Part shown: positions 7,792 through 16,369 of the stretch, one piece after another
How the letters are laid out: each line of letters opens with the position of its first letter
Numbering within the stretch: position 1 is the stretch's first letter
From: Candidatus Zixiibacteriota bacterium
Lineage (GTDB): Bacteria > Zixibacteria > MSB-5A5 > DG-27
Length of the DNA: 39,186 bases
Reading direction: 5' to 3'
Assembly (NCBI GenBank): GCA_030605835.1
Contig: JAUWHO010000019.1
Location: forward strand, 1 to 39,186
The notes under the pieces: generated by a model
What the model saw: the letters and a program-made list of their open reading frames with translations, nothing else
Databases searched by the model: none
What the model was told of the DNA's origin: nothing
Translations under genes and position numbers: made by a program

Positions 7792-9393
7792 TCAGAATTC
7801 CAATATGGTTACTGAGTGAGCGGGAAAGGTGTAAGTGAGCGTTTCTCCACCGCCACTCACGCTTTTCTCAGTAAGTTTGACCGTTGTTCTCTGGGGATTG
7901 AGGTCACGTTCGTTGTTAGTTTTTAGCTCCCGGGCATTAAGCTCGAACACCTTTATCTCCGACGGGAATCGGCGACCGGGGATTTCGATTTCCGTCCGGT
8001 AATCCCTGTGAATATCCTTGTTTATCATCTCCAGGACAACGTTTTCTCCCCTTCTGACCGCGATGGCCGTCAGATAAGGAACCTCCAGATCGGGATAATA
8101 CTCGGAGGTGAAAGTGGGACAGTTAACCTCCGTTGCCAACCTCACCCCCCGGAGGTGTTTCGACAATAGCTTCAGGGCAAAATAGGCAGGTCGAGGTACT
8201 CTGAGGTTATGTCCTTGGACGAACTTGAGCGCGGCAAACCTGTTTCCGAAGGCGAAGAGGTTGTGAAACATCGCCCCGTGAACCCCGCCCTGAATACAGG
8301 TGGAGAGAAACTGGGCAACGTAAAGTCCACTCAGAAGATCCTGGGTGCTGGGGGTCATGTTGTATTCTGTTATGAAGATTTCGAACTCCCTTCCGGAGAT
8401 TTGACGCATCTCTTTTCGCATCTCCTTCAACTCCCGTCTCCGGGCTTCAAGGTAGGCAAAGCTCTTCTTAACGAAGACCTCCACCGTAGGCTGATACTCC
8501 TTCCCCCTCTCCCCGGGTCCATATATGTGAGGACAGACGAAGTCGATCTCCTTCCCGGCGATCTCAAAGAGGGTTTTGTTCCAGGGGCGTCGGGTACGGA
8601 CAGCACGATCGGAGGAGCCCACCACTCCGGGGGAGTTCACCGGACACCCTATCTTAATAGAGGCGTCAATCTGCCTCATCCTCCTGGCGAACTGAACCAG
8701 GCGGGTGGCGTAATCCTTTATGTCGGTGTGCCCAAACGGCTCGAAGCTCTGTTTGCGCCCCTTGAAGAGGTAAATCTCGTTTCCAATCTCGAAGTATTTG
8801 ACCCCATATGGTTGAGGATGACCATTTCCCGCTCTCTGTTTTGCCCAATCGGTTCCTCCCCCGGGATTGGAGCCATCATCGGGGGCGTTGAGATATTCCA
8901 CTAACTCGGCGGCCTCCTTGGGAGAACCGTTGCCGAAGTTCACCACGATCAAAGGCTCGACCTCCGCAAGTTCGCAGAAGTGCAAAAACTCGTCCAGCCC
9001 AACCGTAATCCGGTTATGTCTGTCTTTGTCGAAACCGGTGATAGTCCCCCGGGCTCTTTCCTCCAGGGGTCCTATCGACTCTTTCCAGTGGAAGGCGTCA
9101 GCTACAGTGCCTCCGGGGTAGCGCAGCATGCTCAAGTTCAGATTCTTCACCCACACCGCCAGGCGATAGAAATCCTCCCGGGTGGCATTCTCCGGAAGGG
9201 CCAAACCCCTCCCCAGATCCCACCTGACCACGCTGGAATAGATGTAGGGGCTGACCTCCCCCAAGGGTTGGTCTGTCCCTATAGATATTTTCGCACTCCC
9301 GGAGGAGGCACCCGCGCTCGAGAAGAGTGGGACTGACAACAAAAGCAGAAGAGCGCTCAGGGTCCAGAGTCGATTCAGTTTGAAGAGCTTCAT
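7792..9393 (-). CDS. Secreted GH51-like alpha-L-arabinofuranosidase (clan GH-A)
   Basis: This 533-residue protein has a signal peptide (residues 1-29). The TIM-barrel core includes LRYPGGTVADAFHWKESIGP, equivalent to the RFPGGxxA...W...IGP signature of GH51. The acid/base glutamate is in EIGNEIY (Glu206), and a candidate nucleophile is in FITEYNM (Glu343). CPHIYGPG at about 287-294 is an active-site loop. The C-terminal 120 residues form the beta-sandwich usual for GH51. Substrates in this clan are arabinose-containing or related glycans. The gene is the first of the minus-strand envelope run and is 70 nt upstream of the NHL gene; that gap holds an 8-bp inverted repeat (7748-7785). The exact substrate cannot be told; GH79 or GH39-like activity is possible. 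Confidence 0.8.
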   Translation of the reverse strand: MKLFKLNRLWTLSALLLLLSVPLFSSAGASSGSAKISIGTDQPLGEVSPYIYSSVVRWDLGRGLALPENATREDFYRLAVWVKNLNLSMLRYPGGTVADAFHWKESIGPLEERARGTITGFDKDRHNRITVGLDEFLHFCELAEVEPLIVVNFGNGSPKEAAELVEYLNAPDDGSNPGGGTDWAKQRAGNGHPQPYGVKYFEIGNEIYLFKGRKQSFEPFGHTDIKDYATRLVQFARRMRQIDASIKIGCPVNSPGVVGSSDRAVRTRRPWNKTLFEIAGKEIDFVCPHIYGPGERGKEYQPTVEVFVKKSFAYLEARRRELKEMRKEMRQISGREFEIFITEYNMTPSTQDLLSGLYVAQFLSTCIQGGVHGAMFHNLFAFGNRFAALKFVQGHNLRVPRPAYFALKLLSKHLRGVRLATEVNCPTFTSEYYPDLEVPYLTAIAVRRGENVVLEMINKDIHRDYRTEIEIPGRRFPSEIKVFELNARELKTNNERDLNPQRTTVKLTEKSVSGGGETLTYTFPAHSVTILEF

Positions 9394-9462
9394 AGACTTT
9401 CTCCGGAAATAAATGGTGCTCTCAGCGAAGTTGCAGAATCCCTGTTTTCAAAATCAACTTTC

Positions 9463-9492
9463 TTGACTTCGCACAGAAGACATAATATTATA
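9463..9492 (+). promoter_or_regulatory. Overlapping divergent promoter elements (tldD and GH51 genes)
   Basis: For the plus strand, TTGACT (9463-9468) is 17 nt from TATTAT (9486-9491), about 135 nt upstream of tldD. On the minus strand a perfect TATAAT -10 occupies 9487-9492 without a convincing -35, facing the GH51 gene. The two -10 elements overlap, so the two directions might compete. The remaining bases of the 238-bp gap show no further signal. Confidence 0.45.
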
Positions 9493-9631
9493 TATGGTCA
9501 AATGCACGCAAACTATTTTTCAGCTCTATCTTCTGACCATTTTGCGTATAGCAGAGTGAATTCTGGCAATCCCAGACTATTGCATATTATACGGATAGTC
9601 GGCTGATCTTGACTAAAGCGGAGGAACTTAT

Positions 9632-11074
9632 TTGAAAGAGAAGATCAAAAGCACCGTCTCGCACCTCAAGAGGAGTGGCGTGGATTATGCGGACCTCCGC
9701 CTGGTGAGAAAGACCACGGAGTCGATCGCGGTAAAGAATAACAACGTGGAGTCTCTCTCCCGGGACGAGAATTACGGGTTCGGGATAAGGGTCCTTTACT
9801 CCGGGGCCTGGGGTTTTGCCTCCAGCAGTATCGTCACCCCGGCGGAGATGAAACGGGTGGCCGACGAGGCCATAGAAATCGCCAAGGCCAGCGCCACCAC
9901 CCTGAAAAAACCGGTGCTCCTTGCAGAATGCGACCCCTATGTTGACACCTACACCAGCGAATATGAGATCGACCCTTTCTCAGTGCCTCTGGAGGAGAAG
10001 ATCGAGTTGCTTCTGAAGGTCAACTCCATTCTGCTGAAGGATAAAAGAGCCAAGGTGGCAAAAAGCAGTATGGACTTCTACAACACCCAAAAATTCTTCG
10101 CCTCCACCGAGGGAGCCCTGCTGGAACAGGAAATCTTAGAATCCGGGGCGGGTATGGAGGTTACCGCCATCGAAAACGGAGAGGTGCAGAAGAGATCTTA
10201 TCCCAGCAGTCACGGTGGGGATTTTGCCACCAGAGGGTATGAGTTCGTGAAGGCCATGGATCTGGTCAGGAGCGCCGAGCGGGTTCGGGAGGAGGCAGTG
10301 GCCCTGCTCAAAGCCAGAACCCTCCCCAGCGCCGAGGCCACAATCATAATCACCGGCGCACAGATGGCGCTGCAGGTGCACGAATCCTGTGGTCACCCCA
10401 CCGAGCTCGACCGCGTCTTAGGGACGGAAATTAGCCTGGCCGGTGGAAGTTTTCTGACCCTGGACAAACTCGATAACTTGCAGTACGGCTCCAAGGTGGT
10501 CGACATCACCGCCGATGCCAGCCTGGAGGGGGGGCTGGGGAGCTTCGCCTACGATGATGAGGGAGTGAAAGCCCAGCGGAGCTACCTCGTCAAGGAGGGG
10601 AGATTCGTCGGCTATCTCACCTCCCGAGAGACCGCCGCGGTCTTGAATCAACGGTCTAACGGCACCATGCGAGCCGACGGCTGGAACCGCTTGCCCTTAA
10701 TCAGGATGACCAACATCAATTTGGAGCCCGGGGAGCCCTCCTTAGAAGAGCTCATCGCCGACACCAAAAGTGGCTACCTCTTAGACACCAACAAGAGCTG
10801 GTCAATAGATGACCAAAGGTTGAACTTCCAGTTCGGAGTGGAGATCGCCTGGGAGATAAAAAACGGTAAGTTGCGAGAGATATTCAAAAATCCGGTATAC
10901 ACCGGAATGACCCCGGAATTCTGGAACAGCTGTGATGCCGTCTGCAACCGGAGAGATTGGCACCTCTGGGGTATTCCCAACTGCGGCAAGGGGGAGCCGC
11001 AGCAGGTGATGCACGTAGCTCATGGAACCTCTCCAGCTCGGTTTCACAACGTAAAGATTGGGGTGAGCAGATGA
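9632..11074 (+). CDS. tldD: TldD-family zinc metalloprotease subunit
   Basis: This 480-residue protein matches the TldD length. The metalloprotease motif HESCGH (residues 250-255, HExxxH) is followed by PTELDR, as in TldD. The central GSFLTLDKL ... YDDEGV region and the C-terminal CG.G.PQ.M...HG.SPARF segment are also typical. TldD with TldE forms a protease that degrades unfolded peptides, for example trimming leader peptides of ribosomal peptides or CcdA. The start is a TTG with GGAGG 7 nt upstream; no ATG is better placed. The stop overlaps the next gene by 4 nt (ATGA), so both subunits are translated together. Confidence 0.93.
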   Translation: MKEKIKSTVSHLKRSGVDYADLRLVRKTTESIAVKNNNVESLSRDENYGFGIRVLYSGAWGFASSSIVTPAEMKRVADEAIEIAKASATTLKKPVLLAECDPYVDTYTSEYEIDPFSVPLEEKIELLLKVNSILLKDKRAKVAKSSMDFYNTQKFFASTEGALLEQEILESGAGMEVTAIENGEVQKRSYPSSHGGDFATRGYEFVKAMDLVRSAERVREEAVALLKARTLPSAEATIIITGAQMALQVHESCGHPTELDRVLGTEISLAGGSFLTLDKLDNLQYGSKVVDITADASLEGGLGSFAYDDEGVKAQRSYLVKEGRFVGYLTSRETAAVLNQRSNGTMRADGWNRLPLIRMTNINLEPGEPSLEELIADTKSGYLLDTNKSWSIDDQRLNFQFGVEIAWEIKNGKLREIFKNPVYTGMTPEFWNSCDAVCNRRDWHLWGIPNCGKGEPQQVMHVAHGTSPARFHNVKIGVSR

Positions 11075-12420
11075 TCGGAAAGGACAGAATATTTTCGACC
11101 CTGGAGGCGATTCTGAAGAAATCCCCGGCGGAGCAGACTGAGGCGGTCTTGATCGGCACCACCTCCGCCCTGACTCGATACGCCAATTCCACCATCCATC
11201 AGAACGTCGCCGAGACCAACAGCAAGGTCTATTTCCGCACCCTGGTGGAGAATAGAGTGGGGGTGGCCTCCACCAACTCTTTCGTGCCCGGGGACTTAAA
11301 GAGGACCCTCTTGAACTCCTATTACATCGCCGAAAACCAGAGGGAGAACCCCGATCTGCCGGAGTTGCCCTCCAAGGCCAGCTACCCCAAGTTGCAGACT
11401 TACCTTAAGAGCACGGCTTCATTCACCCCCAGACAGAGGGCCGACAAGGTAAGGAGGATCTTCAAAAAGGCGGCGAAATACGACTTAGATGTTGCCGGTT
11501 CCTTCTCCACCAGCCAATCCGAGATCGCGGTGGTAAACTCTCGGGGGGTGAGGGCCTATCAGTCCCTGACCGGGGCCTCCATAAACGTCATAGCCCTCTC
11601 GCCAGACAGCTCCGGCTACGCCGAGGGGTTGTCGCGAAGAGTGAGGGACCTCGACTTCGAGGCCATCGCTGACACTGCCATCAAAAAATGCCTCGATTCT
11701 AAAAGCCCCCAGGAGATAAAACCGGGCAGATACGATGTCATCTTAGAACCGTGTGCGGTGGGCTCGATAATGGAGTGGCTCAATTACATCGCCTTCGGAG
11801 CCAGACAGCTTCACGAGGGAACAAGCTTCGTCTCCGGAAAGATCGGCAAGAAGGTGTTGGGGGAAAACATCACCATCTACGATGACGGCAACGACGGGGG
11901 CGGTATTGCCTTTCCCTTCGACTTCGAGGGAGTTCCCAAAAAGAGGGTTTATCTGATTCAGAAGGGGATTGCAAAGGGGGTGGTGCATAACAGCCTCACC
12001 GCCATCCATGATGAGGTGGAATCGACCGGACACGCCCTCACCCCGGAATACCCGGAAGACCCCATGGCCCTGAATCTTTTCGTGAAGGGAGGCAACTCCT
12101 CCCTCAGAGGGATGATAAGTTCTGTGGAGCGAGGTCTTCTGATAACCCGCTTTCATTACATCAACGGTTACCTGGACACCACCAAGGCTTTGATGACCGG
12201 CATGACCCGAGACGGCACCTTCCTGATCAAGGAGGGGAAAGTCAAACACGGGGTCAAGAATCTGCGTTTCACCGACAGCATCGTCAGGGCCTTCTCCAAC
12301 GTCGTCACGCTCTCGCGGGAACGCCAGGTAATCAACTCCTGGTGGCAGGATATCGGCAGCCTGGTATGTCCAGCGATGCTGGTGAAGAATTTCAACTTCA
12401 GTGGGAAGACCGAGTTTTAG
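11071..12420 (+). CDS. pmbA: TldE/PmbA-family metalloprotease partner
   Basis: This 449-residue protein starts at the ATG that overlaps the tldD stop. An in-frame ATG 38 codons further upstream lies inside tldD and is unlikely to be used. The layout is that of PmbA: the domain begins EAVLIGTTSALTRYANSTIHQN, the middle has EPCAVGSIMEWLNYIAFGARQLHEG, and the end has DTTKALMTGMTRDGTFLIKEGK. As in other TldE subunits there is no HExxxH motif, so catalysis belongs to TldD. No ribosomal-peptide precursor is visible nearby, so a housekeeping proteolytic role is as likely as maturation of a specific peptide. Confidence 0.92.
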   Translation: MIGKDRIFSTLEAILKKSPAEQTEAVLIGTTSALTRYANSTIHQNVAETNSKVYFRTLVENRVGVASTNSFVPGDLKRTLLNSYYIAENQRENPDLPELPSKASYPKLQTYLKSTASFTPRQRADKVRRIFKKAAKYDLDVAGSFSTSQSEIAVVNSRGVRAYQSLTGASINVIALSPDSSGYAEGLSRRVRDLDFEAIADTAIKKCLDSKSPQEIKPGRYDVILEPCAVGSIMEWLNYIAFGARQLHEGTSFVSGKIGKKVLGENITIYDDGNDGGGIAFPFDFEGVPKKRVYLIQKGIAKGVVHNSLTAIHDEVESTGHALTPEYPEDPMALNLFVKGGNSSLRGMISSVERGLLITRFHYINGYLDTTKALMTGMTRDGTFLIKEGKVKHGVKNLRFTDSIVRAFSNVVTLSRERQVINSWWQDIGSLVCPAMLVKNFNFSGKTEF

Positions 12421-12544
12421 AGCTGGCGGTCATTTACACAGAAGTGAGGTCGGGCAACCTCCGACCTCCGTTTCTAACAGGTGAATCGATTTTAGGACTC
12501 CTCTGGGAAGAGGCCGCCTCTGGCGGAAAAGGAGGCTTTTTGTT

Positions 12545-13183
12545 GTGAAAAGAAAGTTGCTGTTGCAGCTGCTGCTGGCTGCCCTCCTTGCGAGTTTTCT
12601 TCGCCCTGACGCTTTCTCACAAACGCTGTTCGGCGTCAGGTTCAGCGGTTCACATCAGGAGGTCTTAGCTGCCGATTTCGAGGCAGATCGCATGAGCACC
12701 TCCTTCGGAAGCTTTCTGGGGAAAGATATTAACGCCAAGGAGACCATATACTTCGGCGTGGATTACGCCACCTCCAGGGTGAGAAGTGAGCCCGGGGGCG
12801 AGGTTTATTCCCGGCAATTCATCCCCTGGCTGGGGCTGCGCTACTATCTGCGGCCCAGATTCAAGGACAAGGTCAGCCCGGCTTTGGTGCTGGAGGTGTT
12901 CAAAACCTATACGAAACTGAAGCACTCTCAGGGAGCAGTGTATTCGGAGGGGGATTTGGAGTACTTGGAGAAGCTTTACGCCCCCTGGGGTTTTATCCCC
13001 TCTTTTTCGGCAGAATATGTCTATTCTCGAGCCTTCTCCCTCTCCGGGCAGGCGGGCTTAAAATTCTCCTACTCCAAAGCCAGCATCTCTGGAAGCTCCA
13101 ACTTCCAGGACGGGGAGACCAAATTCAAAAGCGTCCTCGGCTTCGTCTCCATCATCCTAAACTTCCGGTGGCAGCGACGTTAA
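12545..13183 (+). CDS. Small outer-membrane beta-barrel protein
   Basis: This 212-residue protein has a clear signal peptide (MKRKLLLQLLLAALLASFLRP, cleavage near AFSQ). About eight amphipathic strands follow, rich in alternating Tyr/Phe/Leu (FIPWLGLRYYLRP, SFSAEYVYSRAFSLSGQAGLKFSYS). It ends VSIILNFRWQRR, where an aromatic near the end fits a barrel closing strand. Size and layout resemble OmpW/OmpX-type eight-stranded barrels, but I cannot name the family. The start is GTG preceded by GGAGG at 9 nt. The GGAGG lies in a short G+C-rich hairpin (12514-12541), which could modulate initiation. It follows pmbA by 124 nt. Confidence 0.7.
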   Translation: MKRKLLLQLLLAALLASFLRPDAFSQTLFGVRFSGSHQEVLAADFEADRMSTSFGSFLGKDINAKETIYFGVDYATSRVRSEPGGEVYSRQFIPWLGLRYYLRPRFKDKVSPALVLEVFKTYTKLKHSQGAVYSEGDLEYLEKLYAPWGFIPSFSAEYVYSRAFSLSGQAGLKFSYSKASISGSSNFQDGETKFKSVLGFVSIILNFRWQRR

Positions 13184-13275
13184 TTGAAACCCCATCCCTC
13201 TGAATCCGTATAGGCAGATGTAGAAGCTTTGCCTCCGACCGAAGCTTTCCGGTTGGCGAAGGAGAGGAGGTTGTT

Positions 13276-15021
13276 ATGAGCACGAAAAACAGGCTGGTTG
13301 TTTTATTCTGGTGCAGCTTTCTGTTCCCGTTTCTGGTATCATCCACCCCCGCTGCTAAAACCCTGGTCAAGTTCGATAATATCCGTGAGGAGAAAATCTA
13401 TATGCAGGGCTTCACGGTCGAGAAATCGACCGAGGTGGAGATCGAGGCCGTCGGGGCCAAGGGGAAGTCCAACGATTACATGGTTGCGACCGGATGGATC
13501 ATAGATGCCGACACCAGGGAGCTGGTCTGGGCATTGACCGTCGACAGCTCCAGACCCAGTCGCCGCGACCACGGCAAAAGGGAGGCTACGACGAAAATCA
13601 CTCTCTCGCCGGGGGATTACGAAGCCTACTATTATGCTGGCGAGCACTATTACCTCGACATCAAAATCCGGGGTGCCGGAGACCTCTTCGATTTTTTGGG
13701 GGATCTCTTCTCCGGAGACATAAGCCGCGACTGGGATCGGCTCTTGGAAGAATTTGAGATGGAAATCAAGGTGAAAAACCGCTCCAGAGCGACTCCCAAT
13801 AACAAGAAGCCCCAACTCCCCAGGGGGTTGATCGAATTCACTGAAATCGGGGATTCCTTTTACAGAGAGGCCGGTTTCACCCTGAAGAAGCCCTCCCGCT
13901 TGCGCGTATATGCCCTCGGGGAGTATTCCAAGTCGGACCGGGTGATGGTCGACTACGGCTGGATCAAGAATGCCCGCACCCGAGAGACGGTATGGGAGAT
14001 GGATCGCTGGAATACCGACGCCGCCGGTGGAGCGACAAAAAATCGGGTCTTCGACGATGAGATCGAACTCCCCGCCGGGAACTATCTGGTTTATTATGCC
14101 ACCGACGACTCTCACTCCCAAGAGAGATTCAACGCCACCCCCCCCTATGATCCTCACGCCTGGGGATTGATCCTGACCGGTGCCAAAGAGGGCTTCAACA
14201 GAAAGGATTTCAAAGCATTCACCCCGAAAGAGATCGGCACTGCTCTCATCAAAATCACCAGAGTCGGGGATGACGAATATCGAAGCCAGGGGTTCACCTT
14301 AAAAAAGGAGATATCGCTTCACCTATACTGTCTGGGTGAATACGGCCGCGGAGACCGGGAGATGGCCGATTACGGCTGGATCGAAGATTACAAGACCGGC
14401 CGGAAGGTCTGGGCGATGACTCCGGACAATTCCCGTCACGCCGGGGGAGCCGCCAAAAACCGCGTTTTCGACGGGGTGATCGAGCTGCCCAAGGGGGACT
14501 ATGTGGTTTACTACCTCACCGATGATTGTCACTCTTACGAGGACTGGAACGATTCCCCTCCTTTCAACCCGAGAAGCTGGGGGATCACCATAGCCAGCCT
14601 CGATGAGAAGTTCAACAAGAAAAACTTCAAGCTGTTCGAAAAGGAGGAGAAGGAGGGACCCCACCTGGTGCAGATGATTCGACTGGGGGATGATGTGAAG
14701 AGGAAAGAACGTTTCAAGCTGGACAAGGTCACCAAGGTTCATATCTACGCCATTGGGGAGGGGGACCGAGATGAAATGTATGACTACGGTTGGATCGAGA
14801 ATGCCAAAACCAAAAAGGTGGTATGGGAGATGACCTCTCGCATGACCGACCATGCCGGTGGTGCGAAAAAAAACAGGGTGTTCGAAGACAGTATCATCCT
14901 GGATAAGGGGGAATACACAGTTTATTTCGTCACCGATGGCTCCCACTCCTTCAAGGACTGGAACGCCGCCAGACCAAGAGACCCTGAGCACTGGGGAATT
15001 ACCGTCCGCAAGGCTAAGTAA
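13276..15021 (+). CDS. Secreted protein with four copies of an unfamiliar ~120-residue domain
   Basis: This 581-residue protein has a signal peptide (1-27) and is preceded by GGAGG. It consists of four homologous domains beginning near residues 29, 187, 328 and 467. The shared core is: GF.L.K...L..Y.LGE, then DYGWI.....T...VW.M, a Gly-rich turn HAGGA.KNRVF, then I.L..G.Y.VYY.TDDSHS, a W-N-A/D segment, and P..WGI. The first copy is the most diverged: it keeps GWIIDADTRELVW but has lost the TDDSHS and WGI parts. The other three are close in sequence. The Asp/His-rich TDDSHS turn could bind metal or a ligand. I do not recognise the family. Expression may be shared with the upstream barrel gene (92-nt gap). 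Confidence 0.75.
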   Translation: MSTKNRLVVLFWCSFLFPFLVSSTPAAKTLVKFDNIREEKIYMQGFTVEKSTEVEIEAVGAKGKSNDYMVATGWIIDADTRELVWALTVDSSRPSRRDHGKREATTKITLSPGDYEAYYYAGEHYYLDIKIRGAGDLFDFLGDLFSGDISRDWDRLLEEFEMEIKVKNRSRATPNNKKPQLPRGLIEFTEIGDSFYREAGFTLKKPSRLRVYALGEYSKSDRVMVDYGWIKNARTRETVWEMDRWNTDAAGGATKNRVFDDEIELPAGNYLVYYATDDSHSQERFNATPPYDPHAWGLILTGAKEGFNRKDFKAFTPKEIGTALIKITRVGDDEYRSQGFTLKKEISLHLYCLGEYGRGDREMADYGWIEDYKTGRKVWAMTPDNSRHAGGAAKNRVFDGVIELPKGDYVVYYLTDDCHSYEDWNDSPPFNPRSWGITIASLDEKFNKKNFKLFEKEEKEGPHLVQMIRLGDDVKRKERFKLDKVTKVHIYAIGEGDRDEMYDYGWIENAKTKKVVWEMTSRMTDHAGGAKKNRVFEDSIILDKGEYTVYFVTDGSHSFKDWNAARPRDPEHWGITVRKAK

Positions 15022-15280
15022 TCGCTGCTACTGACACGCTACATATGGTGAAAGAGGTAGGGGAAAGCTTCAGCTTTCCATTCTTCCGCCAGCAGACTGC
15101 CCGGTGTGACATCCGACCGCACCTACCACCTTCAAACCCCACTGCTGTGAAAAAACTATCACTGCCCGAGAACTTCGAGAGAATCTACCGACGAGTTTCC
15201 TGCGGTTCACCAGGGCAGAGAAAATCGCAATACTATTGAGGTCTGGATGCCCCCCAGGCGGAATTTGATGAGATAGAAAT
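15022..15280. other. Convergent intergenic region with an 18-bp hairpin
   Basis: The gap separates two convergent genes. The only structure seen is a near-perfect palindrome at 15062-15079: GGAAAGCT, a TC loop, then AGCTTTCC. No T-run follows, so it is not a canonical terminator. A sister hairpin with arms GGAAAACT / AGTTTTCC is at 17850-17867. No credible gene is present. Confidence 0.6.
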
Positions 15281-16024
15281 CTAAAGATTCTTGCGGGAGA
15301 GGGCGAAAAGTAAGGTCTGAGCTATGATTTTGAAATCGAGCCAGAGCGACTGTCTTTTGATGTAGTGGAGGTCGTAGTGGAGGTTCTTGTGGATCGGAAC
15401 CTTCCTTGAGGCTCGCAGTTGCCACAGCCCGGTCAAGCCCGGCTTAACCTTCAGCCGCCGGCAGTGGACGCTGTTGTATGTCTGAACAATGAAAGGCATC
15501 TCCGGCCTGGGGCCCACAAAGGACATGTCCCCGTTGAGGACGTTGAAAAGTTGAGGTAGCTCGTCAATACAGGTTCGGCGCAAAACCCTCCCCACCCGGG
15601 TCAATCGGGGGTCGGAATCCTCATCGGGGGTAGTGGCATACCTGGGACTGTTCACCCGCATGGTCCTGAACTTGTAGATAGTAAAGGGCTTGCCCTTGCG
15701 ATTCACCTGGCGTCGGTTGGTGCGGTTAAACCGCACACTGTTTCCATTGCGACGGTCCCGACCAATCCTTTGCTGTCTGAAAATCACCGGACCTCTGGAA
15801 TCCAGCCTCACTAAGATCGCCACCAAAAGGAGAAGTGGGGATAGGAGCAGAAGCACCAGAGCGGAGAACAGAATGTCGAAAGCCCTTTTGACTCGCCAGT
15901 AGAGGGAGAGAAGCAGCCGTCCCCTGCGGAACACCACCATCCCCTCTTCGGTAACTACGGTGAGGATTTCCTCGCCGTTGTCTTCGTGGGCGAAGGCGCC
16001 GTTTATCACTCTGGGGATTGCCAT
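15281..16024 (-). CDS. Polyprenyl-phosphate sugar-1-phosphate transferase (bacterial sugar transferase)
   Basis: This 247-residue protein has one strong membrane segment (about 50-72). The catalytic domain of the WcaJ/WbaP C-terminal type follows: the KFRTM motif (118-122), IDELPQLFNVLNG (153-165), GPRPE (171-175), and the KPGLTGLWQ region. Such enzymes load the first sugar-1-phosphate onto undecaprenyl phosphate to begin exopolysaccharide or O-antigen synthesis. It lacks the large N-terminal multi-TM domain of WcaJ. The N-terminal 40 residues are unusual, and a basic insertion occurs at about 91-112. The start has AGGAG upstream. It is divergent from the UDP-glucuronate decarboxylase-like gene, which supports a surface-polysaccharide role. 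Confidence 0.9.
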   Translation of the reverse strand: MAIPRVINGAFAHEDNGEEILTVVTEEGMVVFRRGRLLLSLYWRVKRAFDILFSALVLLLLSPLLLLVAILVRLDSRGPVIFRQQRIGRDRRNGNSVRFNRTNRRQVNRKGKPFTIYKFRTMRVNSPRYATTPDEDSDPRLTRVGRVLRRTCIDELPQLFNVLNGDMSFVGPRPEMPFIVQTYNSVHCRRLKVKPGLTGLWQLRASRKVPIHKNLHYDLHYIKRQSLWLDFKIIAQTLLFALSRKNL

Positions 16025-16369
16025 AGTCCTCTCCTGGTAGAGTCAACCTCCTCGACTCCCGATGGTTCCCCATGCAAAAGAGCAAGCCTAATACCGATGA
16101 GCAAGACGCTCCAGCGATAATGTCAATTTAGAGTAATGTCTGCTTGTAAAAGCTTAAGCCACCAGCAAAAACGCCAGAAGAAATCCTTGAAAGAATTTTA
16201 ACCAGAACCTCACAGATAAACTCCAGTTGCAAGCCGTTGCAGGATATTGCAGCTGTGGCTCACGACCAGTTGATGCGCTGGCCATGGGCTCCTCATTTGG
16301 GGAACTTGACCAGCGTCAAGAATTTGCTATATTAAGATAAAGACGGATGTCAACTTTGTCAAGGCTTTT
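16025..16369. other. Divergent intergenic region of the polysaccharide genes
   Basis: This 345-bp gap separates divergent genes and holds one good plus-strand promoter (16306-16333). Toward the sugar transferase gene I see a TTGACA without a matching -10, and the string CGGTATTAGGCTTGCT, which matches sigma-54 only at GG, GC and TTGCT. I do not rely on either. TTGCA appears several times between 16220 and 16260 without obvious periodicity. No small gene was found. Confidence 0.5.
16306..16333 (+). promoter_or_regulatory. Sigma-70 promoter of the UDP-glucuronate decarboxylase-like gene
   Basis: TTGACC (16306-16311) is 16 nt from TATATT (16328-16333), which places the start of transcription near 16340 and a 5' leader of about 30 nt. 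The -35 lies inside a perfect inverted repeat, CTTGAC-CAGC-GTCAAG (16305-16320), which could be an operator. Confidence 0.6.

Noticed and set aside
9632-12420. Ribosomal-peptide gene cluster around tldD-pmbA
   Set aside because: No short precursor gene, YcaO, radical SAM or other modification enzyme is next to the pair.
12500-12541. Terminator after pmbA
   Set aside because: The stems are 5 bp, the T-run is short, and the GGAGG in the stem serves as the ribosome-binding site of the next gene.
13339-14991. Long minus-strand frames opposite the four-repeat protein
   Set aside because: Their length follows from the repeated codon pattern of the real gene on the plus strand. They have no start signal or recognisable domain.
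16080-16096. CGGTATTAGGCTTGCT upstream of the sugar transferase as a sigma-54 promoter
   Set aside because: Only the GG, GC and TTGC positions match and the CAC of the -24 element is absent, unlike the site at 38239-38255.
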